Part shown: positions 1 to 5,042 of the stretch, one piece after another
How the letters are laid out: the number at the start of each line of letters is the position of its first letter
How positions within the stretch are numbered: position 1 is the first letter of the stretch
Assembly: GCA_934408795.1 (NCBI GenBank)
Contig: CAKRVQ010000103.1
Span: forward strand, 1 to 5,062
Length of the DNA stretch: 5,062 nt
Reading direction: 5' to 3'
DNA from: an uncultured Eubacteriales bacterium
GTDB taxonomy: Bacteria > Bacillota > Clostridia > Oscillospirales > Acutalibacteraceae
Position numbers and translations under genes: made by a program
The notes under the pieces: generated by a model
The model's database searches: none
What the model was told of the DNA's origin: nothing
What the model saw: the letters and a program-made list of their open reading frames with translations, nothing else

Positions 1-10
1 CACCCGATCG

Positions 11-29
11 ACTCTACTCACGGTAGAGT
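11..29. repeat. Short perfect inverted repeat
   Basis: ACTCTAC and GTAGAGT form a perfect 7-bp stem around a 5-base loop (TCACG). Neither strand has a T-tract after it, so it is not a standard intrinsic terminator. It could be a protein-binding palindrome, or part of a larger structure cut off by the window edge. Nothing in the sequence decides this. Confidence 0.5.
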
Positions 30-30
30 A

Positions 31-82
31 CAGAAAGACGCCGCCCGTCGGCGCGCGCACAAGTGCGCGGCGGTGGGCGGCG
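31..82 (-). terminator. Candidate terminator-like GC-rich hairpin
   Basis: CGCCGCCC at 39-46 pairs perfectly with GGGCGGCG at 75-82. Inside, CGCGCA at 54-59 pairs with TGCGCG at 64-69 around a 4-base loop, with a few wobble or bulged pairs between the two stems. Read on the minus strand, the stem is followed by TCTTTCTG, a broken T-tract. It could therefore end transcription of the minus-strand operon, although it lies about 220 bases past the last stop codon. The T-tract is poor and the inverted repeat may belong to something else, so the terminator role is tentative; the secondary structure is clear. Confidence 0.35.
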
Positions 83-117
83 AAGTTTAAGGAAAACAGC
101 GGTCGTGTATGAATTTC

Positions 118-180
118 CGTCGGCGGAGCCGACACCATACCTCTTCACTATGCACTATTACTTATTACTTCCGCTTTGCG
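118..180 (-). repeat. 63-bp interspersed-type repeat, copy 1
   Basis: This is the first of two adjacent 63-bp units that match at 55 of 63 positions by eye. It opens on the plus strand with GTCGGC-GGA-GCCGAC (119-133), a perfect 6-bp stem with a 3-base loop. A T/A-rich part follows, made of four 7-base units: TCTTCAC, TATGCAC, TATTACT, TATTACT (142-169). It ends in TTCCGCTTTGCG. From memory, similar units (AATAATGAATA-like heptads followed by GTCGGCTCCGCC) are frequent between genes of uncultured gut Clostridia. I cannot verify that here. Confidence 0.75.
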
Positions 181-243
181 CGTCGGCGGAGCTGACGCCG
201 TAATTCTTCACTATTCACTTTTACTTATTACTTCCGCCTTGCG
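181..243 (-). repeat. 63-bp interspersed-type repeat, copy 2
   Basis: This is the second unit, directly abutting the first in the same orientation. Its hairpin is GTCGGC-GGA-GCTGAC (182-196), in which one G-C pair has become a wobble-compatible G-T. Its heptamers are TCTTCAC, TATTCAC, TTTTACT, TATTACT (205-232). There are eight differences from copy 1, scattered rather than clustered. This looks like an old tandem duplication, or two independent insertions at one site, rather than a recent event. There is no spacer between the copies. Confidence 0.75.
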
Positions 244-303
244 CGGCAGGCAAGGGGTTCTCGGGGTACGGGTATGCCCGATCCGCAAAGGGCCGTATGA
301 TTT

Positions 304-1527
304 TTACACGCGAAATCTCAGCAATGAACCAGCCTTTATCGGGCGGGCGAAAGGTATTCTTACCTCCTGCATCGGGTGCGGAGCCGAATCTATCGGGTTT
401 CCCTCTCCGTCAAACAACTCGTTTACATCTACTGTGAACGGTGCACCGCCCGCCTCAAGGCAATCAAGTCTTTGTCCCTTTGAAAACTTATTTTTAACGA
501 CTGCGAGAACGGCGCCGTCACGGTATCCCGTAACCACCGCACCGACCGCATAGTCTCTCACATATCCCGCGTTTTCATAGGTCATCGAATCGGTCGGTCT
601 TCCGAAGTAAAATCCCGTCTTATAATTTCGGTGGCTTATCTTATTGAGTTCCTCCGTCACCCATGCGGGTGTTTTCGGTTCACCCGAAAGATAAGCGTCG
701 ACCGCGCCGCGGTATGCGTTGGTCGTGACCGCGACATAATAGTGGGATTTTGCCCTGCCCTCGATCTTAAGACTGTATACTCCCGCTTCTGCCATTTCGC
801 GTATATGCTCAGCCATACAAAGATCGTCGGCATTCAAAATATATGTACCCTTATCCGTTTCGGTGATATCAAAGTACTGACCCGGACGCTTTTCCTCAAC
901 GAGCGAATAGCTCCATCTGCAGGGCTGCGCGCAGTCGCCTCTGTTGGCGTCTCTGCCCGTCATATATGACGAAAGCAGGCATCGCGCCGAAAAGGAAACG
1001 CACATTGCGCCGTGTGCAAAAGCTTCTATTTTAAGACCGGTCGGCGTTTTTGCCCTTATTTCGGCTATCTCGTCAAGCGAGAGTTCCCTCGCAACGACGA
1101 TCCTGTCGGCTCCCATATCGTAAAAAGCGCGTGCCGTAATATAGTTTACTATTCCGGACTGCACCGAAATATGAAGCTCACAGTCGGGAGCGTATTTTTT
1201 TACAAGCCCCATCGTGCCGATATCGGAAACGATAAATGCGTCCGCCCCTGTATCGGCAACGGTCTCTATGAACGAAGGCAGTCTCGGCACCTCTTCGTTG
1301 TGCGGAAGTGTATTGCAGGTGACATAGACGCTGACACCGCGATCGTGGGCATACTTTACGCCCTCACGCATATCTGCCTCACCGAAGTTGGTTGCGGCGG
1401 TCCGCATTCCGAATTCCTCGCCGGCAATATAAACGGCGTCGGCACCGAAATCCACCGCCGCTTTAAGTCTTGTAAGGTCGCCCGCCGGGGACAGGACCTC
1501 AAGCTTTTTATCGGTATAAGGCGACAT
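304..1527 (-). CDS. trhP: U32-family protein, tRNA 5-hydroxyuridine synthesis (TrhP-like)
   Basis: This 407-residue protein belongs to peptidase family U32. Most bacterial members of this type (E. coli TrhP/YegQ, B. subtilis YrrN/YrrO) are now known to make 5-hydroxyuridine at the tRNA wobble position U34. They use prephenate and an iron-sulfur cluster and are not proteases. Visible here are the N-terminal LEVLSPAGDLTRLKAAVDFGADAVY barrel start (written as residues 9-33), the U32 signature at 168-186 (EAFAHGAMC then ARCLLS), and the Cys-rich NRGDCAQPCRWSY. Cys176, Cys183, Cys199, Cys203 and Cys237 are the candidate cluster ligands. LKIEGRAKS (253-261) is another family block. The C-terminal part after about 325 fits the small beta domain. 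The ATG follows the mltG stop by 1 nt and has only a weak GGAAG site, suggesting translational coupling. B. subtilis has the same mltG-to-trhP order. Family is near certain; substrate is inferred. The iron-sulfur proteins RlhA and UbiU/V are related alternatives, less likely by context. Confidence 0.88.
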   Translation of the reverse strand: MSPYTDKKLEVLSPAGDLTRLKAAVDFGADAVYIAGEEFGMRTAATNFGEADMREGVKYAHDRGVSVYVTCNTLPHNEEVPRLPSFIETVADTGADAFIVSDIGTMGLVKKYAPDCELHISVQSGIVNYITARAFYDMGADRIVVARELSLDEIAEIRAKTPTGLKIEAFAHGAMCVSFSARCLLSSYMTGRDANRGDCAQPCRWSYSLVEEKRPGQYFDITETDKGTYILNADDLCMAEHIREMAEAGVYSLKIEGRAKSHYYVAVTTNAYRGAVDAYLSGEPKTPAWVTEELNKISHRNYKTGFYFGRPTDSMTYENAGYVRDYAVGAVVTGYRDGAVLAVVKNKFSKGQRLDCLEAGGAPFTVDVNELFDGEGNPIDSAPHPMQEVRIPFARPIKAGSLLRFRV

Positions 1528-1528
1528 T

Positions 1529-2947
1529 CTACTTCCACAGGCCCTTCTGTCTCAGCGACGATATTGTTTGCAGATGCTCACAGTATGTCTTGTTGTAATA
1601 AAACTTATTGTTTTTATCAGTCACAAAGTAGCACATATCAAAGTTTTTCGCAGGGCGAGCCGATGCTTCTATAGACTTTATGCCGGGTGAACAAAGCGGT
1701 CCCGGAGGCAGACCCCTTGTCTTATTCGTATCGTATGCGCCGTCTCCGTACGGATAATTTGCGGTGGGCGAAGAACCTAGGAGATTCGGTTCCGTCGTCC
1801 AGGCAAGGCGGTTATAGAATACCGCCGACACCTTTTCTTTATCGGTATATGCGGCGTTGCCCGATTCCATTTCGATTATCGACGCCATTGTGAGGGTCTG
1901 ATGAAGAGTGAAGCCTCGGTTCTGTGCAGCCTTGATTAAGTCTTCGGGCAGTTTTGCCTTAAAGTTATCAAGCATACGGCGTGCCGCCCTGATTGCTCCC
2001 TCTTCGCCTCCGAAGGCGTAAAAATCGTATGTGTCGGGATAAAGATAGCCTTCAAGTTTATAGTACACCGTGTCCGGGATATCTTTGAGGAAATCGTATT
2101 CAAAGTCTCCCTTTTTCGCGATCTTCTTAAAATCACTTGCCTTGCAGACGCCGCTTTTTTCCAGCAGTGCCGCTATCGTGTCCACATTTGAGCCTTCGGG
2201 GATCATGACCTTAACGGTATCGGCGCTCTTACCCGGCTTGGTAAGGGCGTCTATAATATCGGAATAGCTCATATCTCCGCTCATTACATAAAGACCGTAT
2301 TTGAACTTTGAAAAGTCCCCCTTGGTCTTGACATATAGCTTAAAGACCGTCGGATATCGGATGACTCCGGCGTCTCCGAGTGCCTTTCCCACTTCGGCGA
2401 GCGAGCTGCCCTTGGAGATGTCCACCTCGACCTCACTTTTTAGATCAAGCGGGTGGTTAGCGCCGACAAAATCAAGAAAAACGGTCGTGACAAAGAACGC
2501 GACGACCGCGGCAAACACGACCAGGCAGAGCGACCAGATAAGCGCCTTTACGGTTTTTTTCTTCTGCTTCTTTTTTGCTTTTCTTTCCTTGCTTTCCCTT
2601 GATTCGTTTCCGAGCGAGGCAAGCAGGGCGGTCTTGTTGTCTTTCATAAGCTCGGAGCCGCTCCTTACGCAGGTGCCGGGCTCAAAATCAACGGCATTTT
2701 CTTCTCCGTTTATCCTTACGCGATTCGGCTTATTTTCCGACGGTCGGCTGCCAGCTTCTGCGCGGCCGTCCGATACGGTGCTGCTGCCGACTTCTGCGCG
2801 GCTGCCCGATTCGGTGCAACCATACGATGCGGTGGCAGCGTCGGTGTCGGATTCGTTGCCGTTACGACCCATATCGACATTTTTCGCAATTGATCCCGTT
2901 TCCGTGTTCTCGGTTTGCCCGTTTCGGCTTTTCACATCTTTATCCAT
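1529..2947 (-). CDS. mltG: Endolytic murein transglycosylase MltG (YceG family)
   Basis: MltG cleaves nascent peptidoglycan strands at the membrane and so sets glycan length, acting close to the synthesis machinery. This 472-residue copy has three parts. First is a cytoplasmic tail (1-133), rich in Ser/Gly/Glu/Arg, that ends in a very basic run (KERKAKKKQKKK, 120-131). Next is a single membrane helix (about 134-157). Last is the extracellular part: a LysM-like region (about 170-240) and the YceG catalytic domain (about 245-465). Key blocks are LEGYLYPDTY (298-307), ASIIEMES (355-362, Glu359 matching E. coli Glu218), and GLPPGPLCSPG (412-422). The usual QSDPT stretch reads GSSPT here (390-394). 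The tail holds a 12-residue tandem duplication (45-68). The ATG is preceded by GGGGGAAG at a good distance. It lies 38 nt after the cyclo-ligase stop and 1 nt before the U32 start. Confidence 0.95.
   Translation of the reverse strand: MDKDVKSRNGQTENTETGSIAKNVDMGRNGNESDTDAATASYGCTESGSRAEVGSSTVSDGRAEAGSRPSENKPNRVRINGEENAVDFEPGTCVRSGSELMKDNKTALLASLGNESRESKERKAKKKQKKKTVKALIWSLCLVVFAAVVAFFVTTVFLDFVGANHPLDLKSEVEVDISKGSSLAEVGKALGDAGVIRYPTVFKLYVKTKGDFSKFKYGLYVMSGDMSYSDIIDALTKPGKSADTVKVMIPEGSNVDTIAALLEKSGVCKASDFKKIAKKGDFEYDFLKDIPDTVYYKLEGYLYPDTYDFYAFGGEEGAIRAARRMLDNFKAKLPEDLIKAAQNRGFTLHQTLTMASIIEMESGNAAYTDKEKVSAVFYNRLAWTTEPNLLGSSPTANYPYGDGAYDTNKTRGLPPGPLCSPGIKSIEASARPAKNFDMCYFVTDKNNKFYYNKTYCEHLQTISSLRQKGLWK
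2747..2818 (-). repeat. 36-bp tandem duplication inside mltG
   Basis: 2747-2782 and 2783-2818 match at 30 of 36 positions and lie head to tail, in frame. They encode TESGSRAEVGSS and TVSDGRAEAGSR in the cytoplasmic tail of MltG (residues 45-68). The length is a multiple of three and the tail is low in complexity, so the duplication leaves the enzyme intact. Confidence 0.8.
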
Positions 2948-2951
2948 ATTG

Positions 2952-2959
2952 CTTCCCCC
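2952..2959 (-). promoter_or_regulatory. Ribosome binding site of mltG
   Basis: On the minus strand GGGGGAAG lies just before the mltG ATG, inside the only real intergenic gap of the operon (2948-2985). It supports this ATG as the start. The gap shows no hairpin with a T-tract and no clear promoter. Confidence 0.55.
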
Positions 2960-2985
2960 GTAAGCGGCACCCTCGGCACCTTTGT

Positions 2986-3609
2986 TTATGTGTTTCGGTT
3001 ATCTCCCCAAAAAACCTTTTTCTTCTGCTCTTTCTTTGAGCGGATCCACTTTTCGGTCACAAGAATATCCACCGGTCTGTCGAACCTGCCGTTAGGCATA
3101 TGATAACGCACATTTTGAGAATAGCAAATGCCCGCGGAGGGGCCTTCGAAATGCGACATGCACCTGTCATAGTATCCCATACCGTAGCCGAGGCGATACC
3201 CCCTGATGTCGAACATAAGCGCGGGAACTATCATAAGGCATCCCGTAAAATCGGTGACGCTTTCACTGTTTTCGTCCGGTTCCAAGACTCCGAAGGTTCC
3301 CGGGGAGAGCTCGTCCGTACCGTTGATATAGTGAAACGAGAGCCCTCTCGTTTCGGGCAGGCAGCGCGGAACGGCGACCCGTTTCCCGTCGGCTATCGCG
3401 TTTTTGATTATTCCGCGGGTCTCGACCTCTATCGGCGTTGCAACATAAGTAAGCAGCGTCGTACACTTCTTATACTGACGAAGGCGGCGGACATTATCGG
3501 CTATTTTTTCGTCCATCTCCGCCTTTACGGTCGGGTCAAGCTCTCTGCGGGCTTGCTTTATTGATTTTCTGAGCTCGATCTTATAATTCTTTATCTCTAT
3601 CGGGCGCAT
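2986..3609 (-). CDS. 5-formyltetrahydrofolate cyclo-ligase
   Basis: This enzyme uses ATP to turn 5-formyl-THF into 5,10-methenyl-THF, returning a dead-end folate to the one-carbon pool. From the ATG at 3607-3609 the protein is 207 residues, close to the family norm of about 180-200. Visible motifs are TYVATPIEVET (54-64; the Glu/Thr pair contacts substrate in the family), GTFGVLEPD (104-112) and the nucleotide-binding RLGYGMGYYDR (139-149). The family's closing block FDRPVDILVTE (176-186) follows, with a Lys-rich tail after it. A TTG at 3634-3636 would add nine residues and has its own AAGGGAG upstream. I prefer the ATG, which has GAGGGG nine bases before it, and the added residues have no family counterpart. 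It overlaps the end of the DJ-1 gene by 13 nt, so coupling is likely. Symbols in use include yqgN/ygfA/fthC, so I leave the field empty. Confidence 0.93.
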   Translation of the reverse strand: MRPIEIKNYKIELRKSIKQARRELDPTVKAEMDEKIADNVRRLRQYKKCTTLLTYVATPIEVETRGIIKNAIADGKRVAVPRCLPETRGLSFHYINGTDELSPGTFGVLEPDENSESVTDFTGCLMIVPALMFDIRGYRLGYGMGYYDRCMSHFEGPSAGICYSQNVRYHMPNGRFDRPVDILVTEKWIRSKKEQKKKVFWGDNRNT

Positions 3610-4151
3610 TGCATACCGCCCCTCAGCTTCTCGCAAACCGCATCTCCCTTAAAATACTTTACTATTTCCGAAGCAAATTCGAAAACCGCGCCGGCTCCCT
3701 TGCCGGTGATGACATTCCCGTCCCTTACGGCGGGCAGGGCGGTATAATCCGCTCCTTTCAGCTGATCTTCGTAACCGGGATAGGCAGTCACCCGTTTTCC
3801 CTTCAGCAATCCCCTCTTTCCGAGGATCGAAGGCGCGGCGCATATTGCAGCCGTCAGCTTTCCGTTTTCATATGAGTAAGATATAAATTCCCCGACCGTT
3901 TCGTCCGCCTCAAGGTTCGGGGTGCCGGGGATACCGCCGGGAAGGATTATCCCTTCGGTATCAGCGGACGGTTTAAGGCTTTCGGCGTTAATATCCGCTT
4001 TTACCGTGATACCGTGCGAACCGGTGACCTCGGTGCCGTTTTTCGCTCCGACCGCGGCGGTCACGACCTCGATCCCCGCTCTTCGCAGCACATCGACCGT
4101 GACAAGCGCTTCGGCTTCCTCAAAGCCCTCCGCAAGAAAACAAACTATCAT
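3597..4151 (-). CDS. DJ-1/PfpI family protein (DJ-1/YajL type)
   Basis: This 184-residue single-domain protein matches the DJ-1/YajL clade over its whole length. The nucleophile elbow AAICAAPSIL places Cys104 at the position of human DJ-1 Cys106. AEGFEEAEA (7-15) places Glu14 at the position of DJ-1 Glu18, the acid that lowers the cysteine pKa. LPGGIPGTPNL (70-80), TAYP (122-125) and GKGAGAVFEFA (150-160) are further clade blocks. Reported activities in the family (glyoxalase, deglycase, chaperone, redox sensing) are debated. Here only a cytosolic cysteine-dependent stress or metabolite-repair role can be inferred. The ATG follows the tmk stop by 1 nt (TGA-A-ATG) and has a strong AGGAGG seven bases upstream, embedded in the last codons of tmk. 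In many Clostridia this family is annotated as 4-methyl-5(b-hydroxyethyl)-thiazole monophosphate synthesis protein (ThiJ), a label not supported by any thiamine gene here. Confidence 0.93.
   Translation of the reverse strand: MIVCFLAEGFEEAEALVTVDVLRRAGIEVVTAAVGAKNGTEVTGSHGITVKADINAESLKPSADTEGIILPGGIPGTPNLEADETVGEFISYSYENGKLTAAICAAPSILGKRGLLKGKRVTAYPGYEDQLKGADYTALPAVRDGNVITGKGAGAVFEFASEIVKYFKGDAVCEKLRGGMQCAR
3619..3624 (-). promoter_or_regulatory. Ribosome binding site deciding the cyclo-ligase start
   Basis: GAGGGG on the minus strand, nine bases before the ATG at 3607-3609, supports that start over the upstream TTG at 3634-3636. The site lies within the 3' end of the DJ-1 coding sequence. 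Confidence 0.6.
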
Positions 4152-4152
4152 T

Positions 4153-4824
4153 TCAGCCCCTCCTCATAAGTTCCGTCACTTCGGAATATATCTCCTCCGC
4201 GATCTCGGCACGGCTTCGCGGTTCGCCGTTCTCGGCGCACCTCACCGTATGCCAGCCGTTCTTTTCGGCAATATATGTCGCGGCTTTACGGCACCTGTCA
4301 AGATATCCTCTGTCTCTTTCGTGGATGTCTTTTTTGGTTTCATCTCCGTGATATCTGCCCGTCATCATCTTCTGCGAGACCTCGGGGGGCATATCAAGGA
4401 ATATGACAAGGTCGGGTCTCGGGAGCCCCATTTTTTCGAATTCGGTCTCAAAGAGCCAATTCAGATAGGAGTCCCACTCCGATTCGGGGAGCTTGGAGGT
4501 CTGATGTATCGCGTTTGAAGTCGTGTATCTGGCGGATATTACCACTCCGCCCCCGTTATAGTATTTTTCCCAATCGGTTTTGAAGGATGCGTATCTGTCG
4601 ACCGCAAAAAACAGGGATGCGGCATAGGCGTTTACATCGCCGGGCTTTGAACCGAAATCCCCCGCAAGATACATTTTTACAAGGGCGCTCGAGTCGCTCT
4701 CATAGTTGGGGAACGATATTGTGTCGGCGGGTATTCCCTCTTCGCGGAGCCGCTTGCTCAAAAGCTCTATCTGAGTCGTTTTGCCGCTGCCGTCAAGTCC
4801 CTCTATCGCTATCAGTTTTCCCAT
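4153..4824 (-). CDS. tmk: Thymidylate kinase
   Basis: The enzyme phosphorylates dTMP to dTDP with ATP, an essential step in dTTP supply, in the cytoplasm. The 223 residues fit the family (about 205-225). The P-loop GLDGSGKTT spans 9-17. AVDRY (74-78) holds the conserved Asp-Arg of the nucleotide site. SARYTTSNAIHQ (97-108) corresponds to the family's DRY-x-x-SN-A-x-Q block, with Ser-Ala in place of the usual acidic residue. FLDMPPEVSQKMM (142-154) and the LID segment GRYHGDETKKDIHE (156-169) follow. A P-loop without the usual Arg and a LID with basic residues suggest the E. coli-like type II arrangement. It overlaps the upstream reading frame by 13 nt, but that frame is foreign (see 4812-5042). 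The true upstream gene and the operon promoter are therefore not visible. Confidence 0.95.
   Translation of the reverse strand: MGKLIAIEGLDGSGKTTQIELLSKRLREEGIPADTISFPNYESDSSALVKMYLAGDFGSKPGDVNAYAASLFFAVDRYASFKTDWEKYYNGGGVVISARYTTSNAIHQTSKLPESEWDSYLNWLFETEFEKMGLPRPDLVIFLDMPPEVSQKMMTGRYHGDETKKDIHERDRGYLDRCRKAATYIAEKNGWHTVRCAENGEPRSRAEIAEEIYSEVTELMRRG
4159..4164 (-). promoter_or_regulatory. Strong ribosome binding site of the DJ-1 gene
   Basis: AGGAGG on the minus strand, seven bases before the ATG at 4149-4151. It also encodes the Arg-Arg near the C-terminus of thymidylate kinase. With only one base between stop and start, ribosomes ending tmk can reinitiate here. Confidence 0.75.
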
Positions 4825-5042
4825 TTTGCGCGCTCCTTGAGCTGCTCGACCTGCAGGATCTCGCGCACCGACTGCGAGATCGACAGGTTGCCGGCGGACA
4901 GCAGCACCATGAAGCGGTCGCCCGGCTTCTCGTAGATGATCATCTTGCGGTAGGTGCTGATGTTGTCCACGCCCGCGTTGGTGCGCGAGTCGGACAGGAA
5001 CACCAGGCCGGCGTTGAGCTTGATGCCGACGCAGTAGGTCAT
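4812..5042 (-). CDS. Anbu proteasome-like peptidase, N-terminal fragment cut at a chimeric junction
   Basis: The frame opens with MTYCVGIKLNAGLVFLSDSR and continues RTNAGVDNISTYRKM, LLSAGNLSISQSVREILQVEQL. I recognise this as the start of Anbu (COG3484, ancestral beta subunit), a self-assembling Ntn hydrolase related to proteasome beta subunits. After removal of Met1, Thr1, Asp17 and Lys32 match the proteasome-type Thr1/Asp17/Lys33 active-site set. Family members run to about 240-250 residues; this one stops at 76. About 70 residues are Anbu-like, and the last ones (AKWEN) are tmk start DNA read out of frame. All of the first 71 codons end in G or C, against mixed third positions in every other gene here. 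Anbu is typical of proteobacteria and some other groups, and the wording is closest to what I recall from Burkholderiales. A join between two genomes is much likelier than a Clostridial gene. Confidence 0.85.
   Translation of the reverse strand: MTYCVGIKLNAGLVFLSDSRTNAGVDNISTYRKMIIYEKPGDRFMVLLSAGNLSISQSVREILQVEQLKERAKWEN
4825..4838. other. Probable assembly or recombination junction
   Basis: To the left of this interval is tmk with operon-like codon use. To the right is a GC3-saturated Anbu reading frame that loses its family match here. The last Anbu codons that keep a G or C third position are AAG, GAG and CGC (4830-4838). The next are GCA and AAA, the latter using the A of the tmk ATG. 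The breakpoint therefore lies within a handful of bases of the tmk start codon. Confidence 0.75.
4833..4838 (-). promoter_or_regulatory. Apparent ribosome binding site of tmk
   Basis: AAGGAG on the minus strand, eight bases before the tmk ATG, is an ideal spacing. The same six bases also encode Lys69-Glu70 of the Anbu fragment. Either the site is native to the tmk side and shared by chance with Anbu, or it comes from the Anbu side and merely resembles one. A shared six-base word at this spot is what a microhomology-driven join would leave. Confidence 0.5.

Larger units (their letters stand above)
1..303. other. Non-coding tail downstream of the operon
   Basis: I see no supportable gene here. 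The stretch lies after the stop codon of the last operon gene. It holds two inverted repeats near the left edge (11-29 and 39-82), a tandem pair of 63-bp repeats (118-243), and about 60 bases of unremarkable sequence next to the stop codon. That last part has only a weak 4-bp hairpin (CGGG/CCCG, 269-280) with no T-tract. The open frame on the plus strand from about 176 to 553 runs through the repeats and then antisense through the U32 gene. Its translation has no recognisable domain, so I treat it as chance. Confidence 0.7.

Noticed and set aside
119..133. GTCGGC-GGA-GCCGAC hairpin as an intrinsic terminator
   Set aside because: Neither strand has a run of T after the stem. The same hairpin recurs 63 bases on as part of the repeat unit.
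118..243. Tandem repeats as a small CRISPR array
   Set aside because: There are only two copies, they abut with no unique spacer, they differ at eight positions, and no cas gene is in view.
269..280. CGGG/CCCG hairpin close to the U32 stop codon as the operon terminator
   Set aside because: The stem is only four base pairs and no T-tract follows on the minus strand.
304..1527. U32 protein as a secreted collagenase-type protease
   Set aside because: There is no signal peptide. The cysteine pattern and mltG context fit the cytosolic tRNA hydroxylation proteins.
1012..1674. Long open frame on the plus strand opposite the U32 gene and the mltG end
   Set aside because: It is antisense to two well-supported genes, its translation shows no domain, and no suitable ribosome binding site stands out.
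2301..2963. Open frame on the plus strand opposite the mltG N-terminal part, with a Phe-rich segment
   Set aside because: The Phe run is the antisense of the Lys-rich codons of MltG, and the Ser/Pro richness mirrors its low-complexity tail. This is a shadow of a real gene.
2948..2985. Promoter or terminator in the gap between the cyclo-ligase and mltG
   Set aside because: The 38 bases contain the mltG ribosome binding site and a short GGTGCCG direct repeat, but no hairpin with T-tract and no recognisable -10/-35 pair.
4812..5042. Anbu as a genuine first gene of this operon or a new mini-proteasome
   Set aside because: Codon use, taxonomic spread of the family, the loss of two thirds of the protein and the frame running into tmk all point to a join between unrelated sequences.
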